Of a stretch of 6,676 nt of DNA, positions 1 to 6,160 are shown one piece after another. Below the pieces are notes generated by a model that saw only the letters and a list, made by a program, of their open reading frames with translations, made no database searches and had not been told where the DNA came from. The first letter of the stretch is position 1. Each line of letters opens with the position of its first letter. Made by a program: the position numbers and the translations under genes. Origin of the DNA: an uncultured Ruminococcus sp. (GTDB taxonomy: Bacteria; Bacillota; Clostridia; Oscillospirales; Ruminococcaceae); NCBI GenBank assembly GCA_900553675.1, contig USEH01000119.1:1-6676 (forward strand), written 5' to 3'.

Positions 1-5
1 TTCAC
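1..5 (-). CDS. start of a downstream gene, cut by the window edge
   Basis: On the minus strand an AGGAGG Shine-Dalgarno sequence (15-20) is followed after 9 nt by GTG (3-5), and the reading frame leaves the window after five bases. Nothing can be said about the product. It lies 129 nt downstream of the cysteine peptidase gene on the same strand. There is no convincing terminator between them, only a weak 5-bp hairpin at 101-113, so the two may share a transcript. The call rests on the ribosome binding site alone. Confidence 0.5.
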
Positions 6-14
6 AGGAAATTA

Positions 15-20
15 CCTCCT
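15..20 (-). promoter_or_regulatory. ribosome binding site of the gene leaving the left edge
   Basis: AGGAGG on the minus strand, 9 nt before a GTG codon. It is a full match to the anti-Shine-Dalgarno sequence and is the only evidence for a gene starting at position 5. Confidence 0.6.
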
Positions 21-134
21 TCTCTTGAGTTCTTAAGCGATATTATCTATTACGAATCGTTTTTATTCTGTTTGTCCGGCGATGTAATCCTCACTGAAAT
101 AGTCTATCAGACTTATTTGGTGACCACAATATGC

Positions 135-1286
135 TTAGTAAGGAAGCAAAGATGATTCTACACAAGTTTCACTCCATACATATTCGGGATGATATGGCTG
201 ACCATTTTCGATGCATAAATATGAAGTGTAATAAAAACTATTATACCCAATAAGCACTCTGCCTTCTCCGCTCTCTGCAGGATCAAGAATATAATATCCT
301 TGATATTGGAGGTCATGTGGGCTGTTGCTCAAATTGCAAAATCCGTCTAGAACAGCAGCGTGACCTATATGCCCATTTATTTCGGAAAAACTAATTGCAC
401 ATGGCGAATTGTTATACATGATTGTTTGCATTATAATAAATGGTAACTGACTATGATATACGGTATATTGTTTTGGAAGTGTTACCGTCAATAAATCTCT
501 AATATCATTAATCGTTCCTTTAGCATGATTACCTTGCATAATCTGATCTCTAATTGCCATTGCAGTATATTGTGTGCCGTTCGCCCCATTAATATAGTAG
601 TTCACAATACTTGCTGCAGCGGCTGCCCAACAAGTGCCATTATTATCAGGACAATTAATTACACCAATGTAGTAATGGTAATCTCCGGGAGTAAAGTAAC
701 TATTCTCACATATAGTATCTGCTATATTTACACTTACAGTATTATTTTTTAAAACAGCTGTAGTTAAAGCAACTGCGTTTAATTCAGATTGCAAAGAAGA
801 TTGAAGTTCTTTATATGTTGAAATAATAGTTTTGCTGTTAAGAGTTACACTATAGCAAGCATAATCATTACATGACATAGCAATCACATAGCTATCATTT
901 CTCGCAACCTTATTAATGCCACTTGCATAGTCCGTCTTTGAAACCTGAAAACCATATTCACCGTTATTATAACTAATAAGCAATGAGGCAACACAAGCGT
1001 TCTCGTTACTAATCAGGTAATAATATACATTATCGATAAAATTACCATTATATGAATTTACCATGCAAAATCCGGGAGATAATTTCATATGAGACGAGCA
1101 CTTTATACCAAGCGCTTCAAAATTTTCAATACTGAGACTGCTAAAAACACTTATTGCATAGTCCGTCGCTGACTGAGGAACTGATCGTGTTCTAATGTAA
1201 AGTGCATCAGTCGGCTCGGCTTTGATTGGTTCAAAAGCAAAAGCATTCAAACTTAGTACCATCACCAAAGCTATTGCAATACACAA
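135..1286 (-). CDS. secreted papain/C39-like cysteine peptidase, signal peptide interrupted by a stop codon
   Basis: The open frame has 383 codons, counted here from a TTG at 1286. Residues 2-17 are a hydrophobic stretch ending in AFA, a normal signal-peptidase site, so the mature protein would be exported. Residues about 40-200 form a region I do not recognise and could be a propeptide. The C-terminal domain looks like a papain-fold peptidase: GTCWAAAAA puts the nucleophile at Cys219, GHIGHAAVLDG gives His309, and YYILDP gives Asp335, in the order usual for C39-like peptidases. No Gln occurs in the ten residues before Cys219, where an oxyanion-hole Gln is expected. The natural start appears to be ATG at 1304, after GGAGG, but codon 6 of that frame is TAA (1287-1289). 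The TTG directly after the stop has no ribosome binding site of its own. The gene is much more A+T rich than its neighbours. It is either a very recent pseudogene or is expressed by reinitiation or readthrough. The peptidase fold call is fairly firm; substrate and role are unknown. Confidence 0.7.
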   Translation of the reverse strand: MCIAIALVMVLSLNAFAFEPIKAEPTDALYIRTRSVPQSATDYAISVFSSLSIENFEALGIKCSSHMKLSPGFCMVNSYNGNFIDNVYYYLISNENACVASLLISYNNGEYGFQVSKTDYASGINKVARNDSYVIAMSCNDYACYSVTLNSKTIISTYKELQSSLQSELNAVALTTAVLKNNTVSVNIADTICENSYFTPGDYHYYIGVINCPDNNGTCWAAAAASIVNYYINGANGTQYTAMAIRDQIMQGNHAKGTINDIRDLLTVTLPKQYTVYHSQLPFIIMQTIMYNNSPCAISFSEINGHIGHAAVLDGFCNLSNSPHDLQYQGYYILDPAESGEGRVLIGYNSFYYTSYLCIENGQPYHPEYVWSETCVESSLLPY

Positions 1287-1304
1287 TTATAAAATTTTCC
1301 TCAT
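1287..1304 (-). other. 5' end of the peptidase gene, cut off by an in-frame TAA
   Basis: ATG at 1302-1304 lies 6 nt after GGAGG and encodes MRKIL before TAA at 1287-1289. The next codons, in the same frame, encode the hydrophobic core LCIAIALVMVLSLNAFA. Together these make a standard signal peptide with a positive n-region (Arg2, Lys3), an h-region and an AFA cleavage site, so the stop falls inside one original coding unit. A single base substitution in that codon is the simplest explanation. A sequencing or assembly error is also possible. Confidence 0.75.
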
Positions 1305-1310
1305 AAGTTA

Positions 1311-1315
1311 CCTCC
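1311..1315 (-). promoter_or_regulatory. ribosome binding site of the cysteine peptidase gene
   Basis: GGAGG on the minus strand, 6 nt before the ATG at 1304. It supports that ATG, rather than the TTG at 1286, as the original start, and so shows that the TAA at 1287-1289 interrupts the gene. Confidence 0.75.
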
Positions 1316-1338
1316 AAATAATGTAATATTATAATATA

Positions 1339-1368
1339 AGTATAGCACGGAATTTTTTTGTAAGTCAA
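1339..1368 (-). promoter_or_regulatory. promoter of the cysteine peptidase gene
   Basis: TTGACT (1363-1368), an 18-nt spacer and TATACT (1339-1344) read on the minus strand. TG precedes the -10 by one base, giving an extended -10 (TGC then TATACT). A start of transcription near 1332 would leave a leader of about 28 nt before the ATG at 1304. The site looks intact even though the signal peptide is interrupted. Confidence 0.75.
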
Positions 1369-1429
1369 TAGATATTCTATACAAATTATCTGATTATAAT
1401 TAGTTGTAATATCTAATTACAAATTCTAT

Positions 1430-1470
1430 AAAAGCGTCCATGCCCGACTAATCCTGACATGAACGTTTTT
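1430..1470. terminator. bidirectional rho-independent terminator after the isomerase gene
   Basis: An inverted repeat pairs CGTTCATG with CATGGACG (8 bp with one G-U pair), and flanking A4/T4 tracts extend the stem past one mismatch. On the minus strand the stem is followed by CTTTTATAG, and on the plus strand by a run of five T. It starts 15 nt after the isomerase stop codon and separates that gene from the peptidase promoter. Confidence 0.8.
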
Positions 1471-1485
1471 GCATTTTACCCGATA

Positions 1486-2283
1486 TCAAGCGATACTGTC
1501 TATTACGCTCTGTAAATAATTCAACGAATTTATCAAATCGTCATCGGTTTTGTAGTTCCTACGATACAGCTCCAGCATAACAGCACCCTCGTAGCCGACG
1601 GCTTTCAGGACGGAAATAAATTTCGGAGTGTCGATATCTCCCTCGCCGGGCAGAAGGCAGTCGCCCTTTGCACCGTGGTCGGAGAAGTGGACGTGCTTTA
1701 TGCTTGTGCCAAGCTCTCGGATAAAATCGTAGGGGTCGAGCCCCTTTCTCACCGCCTGCTTGGCGTCGAGAACGAACCCGACATCGTCCCCCAGTGCCTT
1801 CTTCATTTTTAAAAGCTGGGTAAGCTCGCCGGTGGTGCAGCGGCAGACGTTTTCCTGCAGTACCCTCACTCCGAACTGCTTTGCAACGTTGTTCAGGCGG
1901 ACGTATCCCTCTATAACAACCTCGTCGGGGCAGGGATTTTTGTTTCCGTGAAGCACAAAGTATTTTGCGCCTAAAATATTCATAGCTTCAAAATACCGCT
2001 TGTGATACTCTAAATAGTCCCTTATCCTGCGCTCGTAGCCGGTGTAAAGCATATAGGTGTCTATCCCGGCGGTAAAGGGGTGGAGCGACACACACCGCGC
2101 GCCGTTTGCGCGAATGATTGCCGCAATACCTCTTATGTACTCCGGCTCTGTTTCGGAGTGGGTGTTTACGAATAGCTCAAGATTCTTAACTCCCCTCTCG
2201 CAGAGGTTTTTGACCGTTATTTCGGGAAGCTCGGGATATCCGCAGGCGGCGGATATGCCTGCATAGATTTTAGAATCGTTCAT
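1486..2283 (-). CDS. sugar phosphate isomerase/epimerase family protein (TIM barrel, AP endonuclease 2 fold)
   Basis: The 265-residue protein has the pattern of the xylose isomerase-like / AP endonuclease 2 TIM-barrel family, which uses divalent metal to isomerise or epimerise sugars and related polyols or, in endonuclease IV, to cut DNA. Likely metal ligands at the ends of strands are Glu144 (LQEN), Asp173 (VLDAKQA), His197 and/or His199 (KHVHFSDH) and Glu238 (MLELY). His68 (SLHPF) and His112 (VLHGN) are also placed as in the family, and LPGEGDID (211-218) is the usual loop before the last strands. Length is normal for a sugar isomerase-like member. The three-metal histidine set expected of true endonuclease IV is not clearly complete, so I favour a sugar or polyol substrate; which one cannot be read from sequence. 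The start ATG at 2283 has only a weak, distant AAAGG (2296-2300). No promoter is evident in the 87-nt gap after secF, so it may depend on readthrough from secDF. Confidence 0.8.
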   Translation of the reverse strand: MNDSKIYAGISAACGYPELPEITVKNLCERGVKNLELFVNTHSETEPEYIRGIAAIIRANGARCVSLHPFTAGIDTYMLYTGYERRIRDYLEYHKRYFEAMNILGAKYFVLHGNKNPCPDEVVIEGYVRLNNVAKQFGVRVLQENVCRCTTGELTQLLKMKKALGDDVGFVLDAKQAVRKGLDPYDFIRELGTSIKHVHFSDHGAKGDCLLPGEGDIDTPKFISVLKAVGYEGAVMLELYRRNYKTDDDLINSLNYLQSVIDSIA

Positions 2284-2332
2284 AGACGTTAAATACCTTT
2301 CGCTTAATTCGCTTGATTACGTAAAGACAAAT

Positions 2333-2362
2333 CGACTGCCTGTACATATGTGCAGACAGTCG
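2333..2362 (-). terminator. probable terminator or attenuating hairpin after secF
   Basis: The 10-bp inverted repeat CGACTGTCTG / CAGGCAGTCG (one U-G pair) has a 10-nt loop and starts 8 nt past the secF stop codon. On the minus strand it is followed by ATTTGTCTTT, a broken T tract, so termination is probably partial. On the plus strand it is followed by GGATTTTTATT. Partial readthrough would supply the isomerase gene, which shows no promoter of its own. Confidence 0.6.
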
Positions 2363-2370
2363 GATTTTTA

Positions 2371-3306
2371 TTACTTATTCTCTGCTTTCTTGCGGTCAAC
2401 CGCGCCCTGCCAGATAGTCCACAATGTGGGAGCTATGCAGTTTGAGGAGTAAACACCGGCAAGAAGTCCTATTACCAGCGGGAACGCAAAGCTCAGAATA
2501 GAGTCAACACCCGCGATAAGGGCTACTATGCAGATAGAAGCCATAGCTATAACCGTTGTAACGGTGGTGTGCAGAGATCTGCCGAAGGACTGCGAAACAC
2601 TCATATTGACAAGCTCGTCCAAGCTCTTTTCGGCGCCATAGAGGGTTCTGTTCTCACGGATTCTATCATAGATGATGATTGTTGCGTTGATAGAGTAGCC
2701 GAGGATTGTCAAAAGCACCGCCATAAAGTTGGAGTCGATATCAAAGCGGCAGATAACGCAGCAGGCATATACAAAGCACATATCGTGGATAAGCGCGATA
2801 ACCGAGCAACAGCCGGCAATCCATCCGCCTATCTTTCTGAAGCGCAGACCGATATAAACTATCATGACTACAGCTGAGAAAGCAACCGCAACCAGGCACT
2901 TTCCGAAGAAGCCGGAACCGGTGGTTGGGTTAACGTCCTGCGAGCTGTAAAGCTCGAGGGAGTTTTCGGCAAACGCAGCGTCAAGCTCGTCGGTCAAGGT
3001 GGACTGAACCTCAGCGGAAAGTCCTTTAGACGACGGGAAGGAGAGAGATACCGTTTTCATACCGTCGGCAAGGCTTTCGCCTAAAGCTGCATTGCAGGGC
3101 TGATTTACAACGCCTGTAGCGGTAGACGCCACCTTGGTTTCATCAATAGTACCGTTATAGGAATAGGTGATGATTGTGCCGCCCTTAAATTCTATCGCAA
3201 TGTTCATTCCCATTACAAAGGTAAGAATTATTGCAACAGCGATAACGGCAATCGAGAAGATATAGAAATACTTTTTCTTTCCTACTACATCAAAGGTCTT
3301 ATTCAT
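2371..3306 (-). CDS. secF: protein translocase subunit SecF
   Basis: SecF joins SecD beside the SecYEG channel and uses the proton gradient to help pull secreted proteins across the membrane. The 311-residue protein has TM1 at about 13-33, the AIEFKGGT motif at 37-44 (usual form GIDFKGG), an extracytoplasmic domain to about 132, then five more membrane segments from about 134 to 298. GYSINATIIIYDRIREN (203-219) is the SecF signature; Arg243 (FGRSLHTT) matches the conserved arginine. Ala208 stands where most SecF proteins carry Asp (GYSIND) and E. coli, as I recall it, has Glu. The ATG at 3306 is chosen because GGAGG (3315-3319) lies 8 nt upstream; the GTG at 3315 overlaps that site. The gene overlaps the end of secD by 8 bases, which suggests translational coupling. 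Confidence 0.95.
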   Translation of the reverse strand: MNKTFDVVGKKKYFYIFSIAVIAVAIILTFVMGMNIAIEFKGGTIITYSYNGTIDETKVASTATGVVNQPCNAALGESLADGMKTVSLSFPSSKGLSAEVQSTLTDELDAAFAENSLELYSSQDVNPTTGSGFFGKCLVAVAFSAVVMIVYIGLRFRKIGGWIAGCCSVIALIHDMCFVYACCVICRFDIDSNFMAVLLTILGYSINATIIIYDRIRENRTLYGAEKSLDELVNMSVSQSFGRSLHTTVTTVIAMASICIVALIAGVDSILSFAFPLVIGLLAGVYSSNCIAPTLWTIWQGAVDRKKAENK

Positions 3307-4708
3307 TGCTGACACCTCCGTATAGCTTGGGATTTCTTAATGCCTTGAACTTTGAAAGGGACGCAAGCATAAGTCTGGAGCAGAATACGCCGAATACAAA
3401 GTTAAGGATAACGCCGACGAGAAGAGTAAAGCCGAAGGAGTAAATCGTTCCCTCGATAGTCGTCGGGAAGAGGAAGTAAAGCCAGCTCATCGCCTTTGCA
3501 ATAAGGCTGTCCGGCGGTCCGAACGCTCCCATAAGGATAAGAGCAACGAACACGATGGTTATGTTGCCGTCGAAGATGGCAGCCCATGCTCTTGAATAGC
3601 CAAGCTCGAGGGCGGAATTAAGGGTCTTGCCGTTTCTCAATTCTTCCTTAACGCGCTCGAAGGTTACAACGTTGGCGTCTACACCCATACCTACTGCCAG
3701 TATGATACCCGCGATACCGGGAATCGTCAGCGTGAAGCTGGGGATATTTCCGAAGAAGCCGGTTATGCAGGCGATGGTTCCCACAACCTGTCCAACCAGA
3801 GCGATGGAAGCAACGAATCCGGGAAGCCTGTAAACTATCATCATATAAATGCAGATAAGAATGAAAGCAACCAGACCCGCAATCAGCATTGCGTTTCTTG
3901 CGCCGGTACCCATAGCCGCAGAAATGGTTCTGAAGTTGGATGTTACCATCTTGTAGGGCAGAGCACCCGCAGCAATCTTATCACCGAGAGCCTTTGCAGA
4001 CTCGTATGTGAAGTTGCCGGTAATCTGTGCCTTGCCATCGGTAATGGCAGTTTCAACAGTCGGGTAGGAAATGCAGGTATCGTCCATCCAGATGGAGATG
4101 ACCTCACCTGTGCCTGCAAGCCTTGTTGTGGCTTCGGCAAATGCCTCTTTGCCTTCCTCGGTGAGTTCAAGCGAAACACCAAAGGTGTAGTTGCCGCTTT
4201 CATCCTGCCAAGCGGCTCCCTGAGCGTTTTTAACCATCTTACCGGTTAGGATAACGTTTTCGGCGGTAACACCTGTAGGAAGACCGTATTCATCGACGTT
4301 ATGACCCTCTCTGAATGTAAGCTCAGCCATCTCGCCAAGCTCCTTGACAGCTGCTTCGGGGTCGAAATCAGTCTCGTCCGCCTGCCAGGGGAATCTTACG
4401 ATAATATCGTAATTGGAATCATCAACATAAAGCTCATAGTCTGTAATACCAAGGTTTACAAGTCGCATTTCAAGAGCTGCCTGAGCAGCGTCCATCTGTT
4501 CCTTGGTAGGCTCTGCCTCCTCCGGGGGAGCAAAGGTTACGTCAACACCGCCGCTGATATCAATGCCCCAACGAATATCGTCGGTAGACTTGATTATCTT
4601 GGTTTCAATATCGCCGTAATGAGTGCTGATACCCATAAAGGTAAGCAGGGCAAAAACAGTTATAAGCACAACAACAATAAAGAAAACCGGTTTTTTAATG
4701 CGTCGCAC
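3299..4708 (-). CDS. secD: protein translocase subunit SecD
   Basis: SecD is the larger partner of SecF in the inner-membrane complex that finishes Sec-dependent export using proton motive force. The 469-residue protein has a basic start (MRRIKK), TM1 at about 8-25, the RWGIDISGG motif at 46-54 (family form LGLDLxGG), a large extracytoplasmic domain to about 270, and five further membrane segments between about 272 and 443. The signature in TM4 is IPGIAGIILAVGMGVDANV, 329-347, continuing into FERVKEEL, 350-357. Asp344, the counterpart of the Thermus SecDF residue linked to proton flow, is intact. A stretch of about 20 residues between TM5 and TM6 (397-417, GPPD to FPTT) is longer than the tight turn I would expect. 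GTG at 4708 is the start because AAGGAGG (4717-4723) precedes it by 8 nt. The in-frame GTG at 4756 lies at the predicted transcription start and lacks a binding site. Confidence 0.95.
   Translation of the reverse strand: MRRIKKPVFFIVVVLITVFALLTFMGISTHYGDIETKIIKSTDDIRWGIDISGGVDVTFAPPEEAEPTKEQMDAAQAALEMRLVNLGITDYELYVDDSNYDIIVRFPWQADETDFDPEAAVKELGEMAELTFREGHNVDEYGLPTGVTAENVILTGKMVKNAQGAAWQDESGNYTFGVSLELTEEGKEAFAEATTRLAGTGEVISIWMDDTCISYPTVETAITDGKAQITGNFTYESAKALGDKIAAGALPYKMVTSNFRTISAAMGTGARNAMLIAGLVAFILICIYMMIVYRLPGFVASIALVGQVVGTIACITGFFGNIPSFTLTIPGIAGIILAVGMGVDANVVTFERVKEELRNGKTLNSALELGYSRAWAAIFDGNITIVFVALILMGAFGPPDSLIAKAMSWLYFLFPTTIEGTIYSFGFTLLVGVILNFVFGVFCSRLMLASLSKFKALRNPKLYGGVSNE
3315..3319 (-). 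promoter_or_regulatory. ribosome binding site of secF, inside the secD 3' end
   Basis: GGAGG on the minus strand, 8 nt before the ATG at 3306. It lies in the Gly-Gly codons near the SecD C terminus and rules out the upstream in-frame GTG at 3315, whose first base is the last base of this site. Confidence 0.8.
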
Positions 4709-4716
4709 TTTTTTTG

Positions 4717-4723
4717 CCTCCTT
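4717..4723 (-). promoter_or_regulatory. ribosome binding site of secD
   Basis: AAGGAGG on the minus strand with an 8-nt spacer to GTG at 4708. It fixes the secD start 16 codons inside the longest open frame and gives a normal basic N terminus in front of TM1. Confidence 0.85.
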
Positions 4724-4762
4724 AATAATTTTTGCCTGTCCGCAAAGGACATTCACTTATTT

Positions 4763-4791
4763 AGTATAGCCAAAACATGGTCAAAAGTCAA
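4763..4791 (-). promoter_or_regulatory. promoter of the secD-secF operon
   Basis: TTGACT (4786-4791), a 17-nt spacer and TATACT (4763-4768) on the minus strand form a near-consensus housekeeping promoter. The expected transcription start, about 4756, gives a leader of roughly 48 nt to the secD GTG. It shares the 10-mer CTATTGACTT around its -35 box with the cysteine peptidase promoter; beyond the core elements the two are unrelated. Confidence 0.8.
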
Positions 4792-4852
4792 TAGTTATTA
4801 GCAAAAAGGTTGCCTATCAAGCCCAAATTTCTCCGTTTTGCAAGCAATTATT

Positions 4853-5572
4853 TCAAATTATGTCTAAAAATACTTCCGCTATCGGTCTGCGTATGACCAT
4901 TTGCGCGTGTGAATCAAACGGAGTTGGGTCGCGATTTATAATTACAAGCTTATCTCCCTGATAATAATTTACAAATCCGGCGGCAGGATAAGCCGTCAGC
5001 GAGGTCCCGCCGACTATGAGCATATCACATTCGCTCACCGCGCGCACGGCGGCTTCAATCGCGTATGAATCCAGCCCCTCGCCGTACATAACAACATCAG
5101 GACGGACGAACCCACCACAGTCCTCACATTTTGGCACACCATCGCATGAAAGTATATAATCAAGGTTATATTTCTTACCACACTTAACGCAGTAATTCTT
5201 AAGCGACGACCCATGAAGCTCGATGACATTGCGTGAGCCTGCCTTTTGGTGCAGACCATCGATATTCTGGGTTATGACAGCTTTCAGCTTGCCCATCTTT
5301 TCAAGACGCGCAAGAGCAATATGACAAGCGTTAGGCTTTGCGTTGGGATAAAGCATATTCGCGCGGTAGTAGCTGTAAAACTCGCGCGGGTGCGCATAAA
5401 GATAGTCGTGGCTGAGTATCACCTCAGGCGGAATCTTTGCGGTTGAGTTGGTATAAAGTCCTCCGCTTCCGCGAAAATCAGGGATTCCGCTTTCGGTCGA
5501 GACTCCAGCCCCGCCGAAGAAAACTATGTTATCCGAGCTTAAAACCATCTCGGAGAATGTCATGTCGGACAT
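4853..5572 (-). CDS. cobB: NAD-dependent protein deacylase, Sir2/CobB family
   Basis: Sirtuins remove acyl groups from lysine side chains in proteins, consuming NAD+ and releasing nicotinamide and O-acyl-ADP-ribose. The 239-residue cytoplasmic protein carries all family motifs in order: GAGVSTESGIPDFRG (21-35) for NAD binding, TQNIDGLH (101-108), catalytic His120 in ELHGS, the zinc cysteines 128, 131, 149 and 152 as two CxxC pairs, RPDVVMYGE (157-165), GGTSLTAYPAAG (188-199) and INRD (212-215). It has FYSYYR (65-70) rather than the spaced Tyr-x-x-Arg of SIRT5-type desuccinylases, so plain deacetylation is the likelier activity, though this is inference. ATG at 5572 is preceded by AAGGGAG at 10 nt; a longer frame to TTG at 5644 would start inside the -35 box. 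Length is typical for bacterial CobB. It follows a GNAT acetyltransferase gene, a possible writer for the mark it erases. Confidence 0.95.
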   Translation of the reverse strand: MSDMTFSEMVLSSDNIVFFGGAGVSTESGIPDFRGSGGLYTNSTAKIPPEVILSHDYLYAHPREFYSYYRANMLYPNAKPNACHIALARLEKMGKLKAVITQNIDGLHQKAGSRNVIELHGSSLKNYCVKCGKKYNLDYILSCDGVPKCEDCGGFVRPDVVMYGEGLDSYAIEAAVRAVSECDMLIVGGTSLTAYPAAGFVNYYQGDKLVIINRDPTPFDSHAQMVIRRPIAEVFLDII

Positions 5573-5582
5573 ATTTCTAAAG

Positions 5583-5589
5583 CTCCCTT
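5583..5589 (-). promoter_or_regulatory. ribosome binding site of the sirtuin gene
   Basis: AAGGGAG on the minus strand, 10 nt before ATG at 5572. A second ATG at 5563, three codons on, would be 19 nt away and is less likely. Confidence 0.65.
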
Positions 5590-5615
5590 CAAATGAAATC
5601 TGACGTTCAAACAGA

Positions 5616-5644
5616 AGTATACAACATAATCGTGAAATTGTCAA
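5616..5644 (-). promoter_or_regulatory. promoter of the sirtuin gene
   Basis: TTGACA (5639-5644), a 17-nt spacer and TATACT (5616-5621) on the minus strand differ from the sigma-A consensus at a single base. Transcription would start near 5609, leaving about 36 nt of leader. The -35 box begins 16 nt past the stop codon of the acetyltransferase gene, with no terminator between, so the sirtuin can be made both from this promoter and from upstream readthrough. Confidence 0.85.
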
Positions 5645-5660
5645 ATATATCTATTGGGAA

Positions 5661-6137
5661 TCAAATTCTTTTAGCATATACAGTCTCATGATTTGCGTTC
5701 ACACGCGAAGCACCATAGCCGTCCCTGAGATAAAAGCCCTCTGCACCGTCAACGGGAATCAGTTCCATCAAAGTTCCGCCGTGAGATTTTATGTGATTCT
5801 CTGCCAGACCAAGAGCCTTCGCGCCGGTGCCGGATCGTCTGAAGTCCTTACGCACATACAGATTATTGACAAAGCCGCGATGCAAGCTTTCATTATAGGA
5901 ATAGCTTATAAATCCGACATACGCGTTGTCTGAAAGGATTTTCATTATATAATAAGGATTATGCTCGCTCAGCGTCTGAGCTATCATCTGACGGTTAAGC
6001 TCCTCATCCTGCATATCCTTAACATTTTCCTGATATTCCTCCTCATCGCACACCTCGACAAGATACTCTATGAAATAGCTGTTAAACTGCGCCATTTCAT
6101 CGGGATTTCGCAAATCAAAACGCTTTAATTCGACCAT
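5661..6137 (-). CDS. GNAT-family N-acetyltransferase
   Basis: GNAT enzymes move an acetyl group from acetyl-CoA to an amine on a small molecule, peptide or protein. The 158-residue protein is a single GNAT domain. The acidic N-terminal half includes the run DEEEYQEN (31-38); YVGFISYSY (73-81) is the central strand region. NNLYVRKDFRRSGTG (91-105) holds motif A, with the acetyl-CoA loop Arg100-x-x-Gly103-x-Gly105, and EGFYLRDGYGA (133-143) matches motif B. The substrate cannot be told. ATG at 6137 has GGAGG (6144-6148) 6 nt upstream. The frame stays open beyond this to 6389, but that part is only tRNA-Asn and 5S sequence read as codons. The gene begins about 24 nt after the rRNA-operon terminator and shows no promoter, so transcription probably comes from rRNA-operon readthrough. 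A sirtuin gene follows. Confidence 0.88.
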   Translation of the reverse strand: MVELKRFDLRNPDEMAQFNSYFIEYLVEVCDEEEYQENVKDMQDEELNRQMIAQTLSEHNPYYIMKILSDNAYVGFISYSYNESLHRGFVNNLYVRKDFRRSGTGAKALGLAENHIKSHGGTLMELIPVDGAEGFYLRDGYGASRVNANHETVYAKRI

Positions 6138-6143
6138 ATTATA

Positions 6144-6148
6144 CCTCC
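6144..6148 (-). promoter_or_regulatory. ribosome binding site of the acetyltransferase gene
   Basis: GGAGG on the minus strand, 6 nt before ATG at 6137. It separates the true coding region from the open frame that continues upstream through the tRNA. Confidence 0.8.
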
Positions 6149-6160
6149 AATCACATGAAA

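Noticed and set aside
34..60. Near-repeat of the isomerase gene end: GTAATAGAYARTATCGCTTRA at about 35-55 and 1486-1506
   Set aside because: 18 of 21 bases match and both could encode VID(S/N)IA plus stop, which first suggested a duplicated gene end. The match does not extend to either side, and one such match in a window this size is not surprising.
4709..4756. Upstream GTG start for secD at 4756
   Set aside because: It coincides with the predicted transcription start, has no ribosome binding site and would put 16 extra residues, including the translated Shine-Dalgarno sequence, before the basic N terminus.
4301..4801. 166-codon open frame on the plus strand
   Set aside because: It lies opposite the secD coding region and promoter, has no ribosome binding site and resembles no protein; secD is certain.
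4792..4852. Possible terminator after the sirtuin gene
   Set aside because: GCAAAACGG and CCTTTTTGC can pair with one mismatch around a 23-nt loop, but the stem is A-T rich and no T tract follows, so I do not call it.
5573..5644. Upstream TTG start for the sirtuin at 5644
   Set aside because: The TTG is part of the -35 box of the sirtuin promoter, so it is not in the mRNA from that promoter.
6138..6143. TATAAT on the minus strand directly before the acetyltransferase ATG
   Set aside because: It sits between the Shine-Dalgarno site and the start codon and has no -35 at the right distance; transcription from it would begin inside the coding region.
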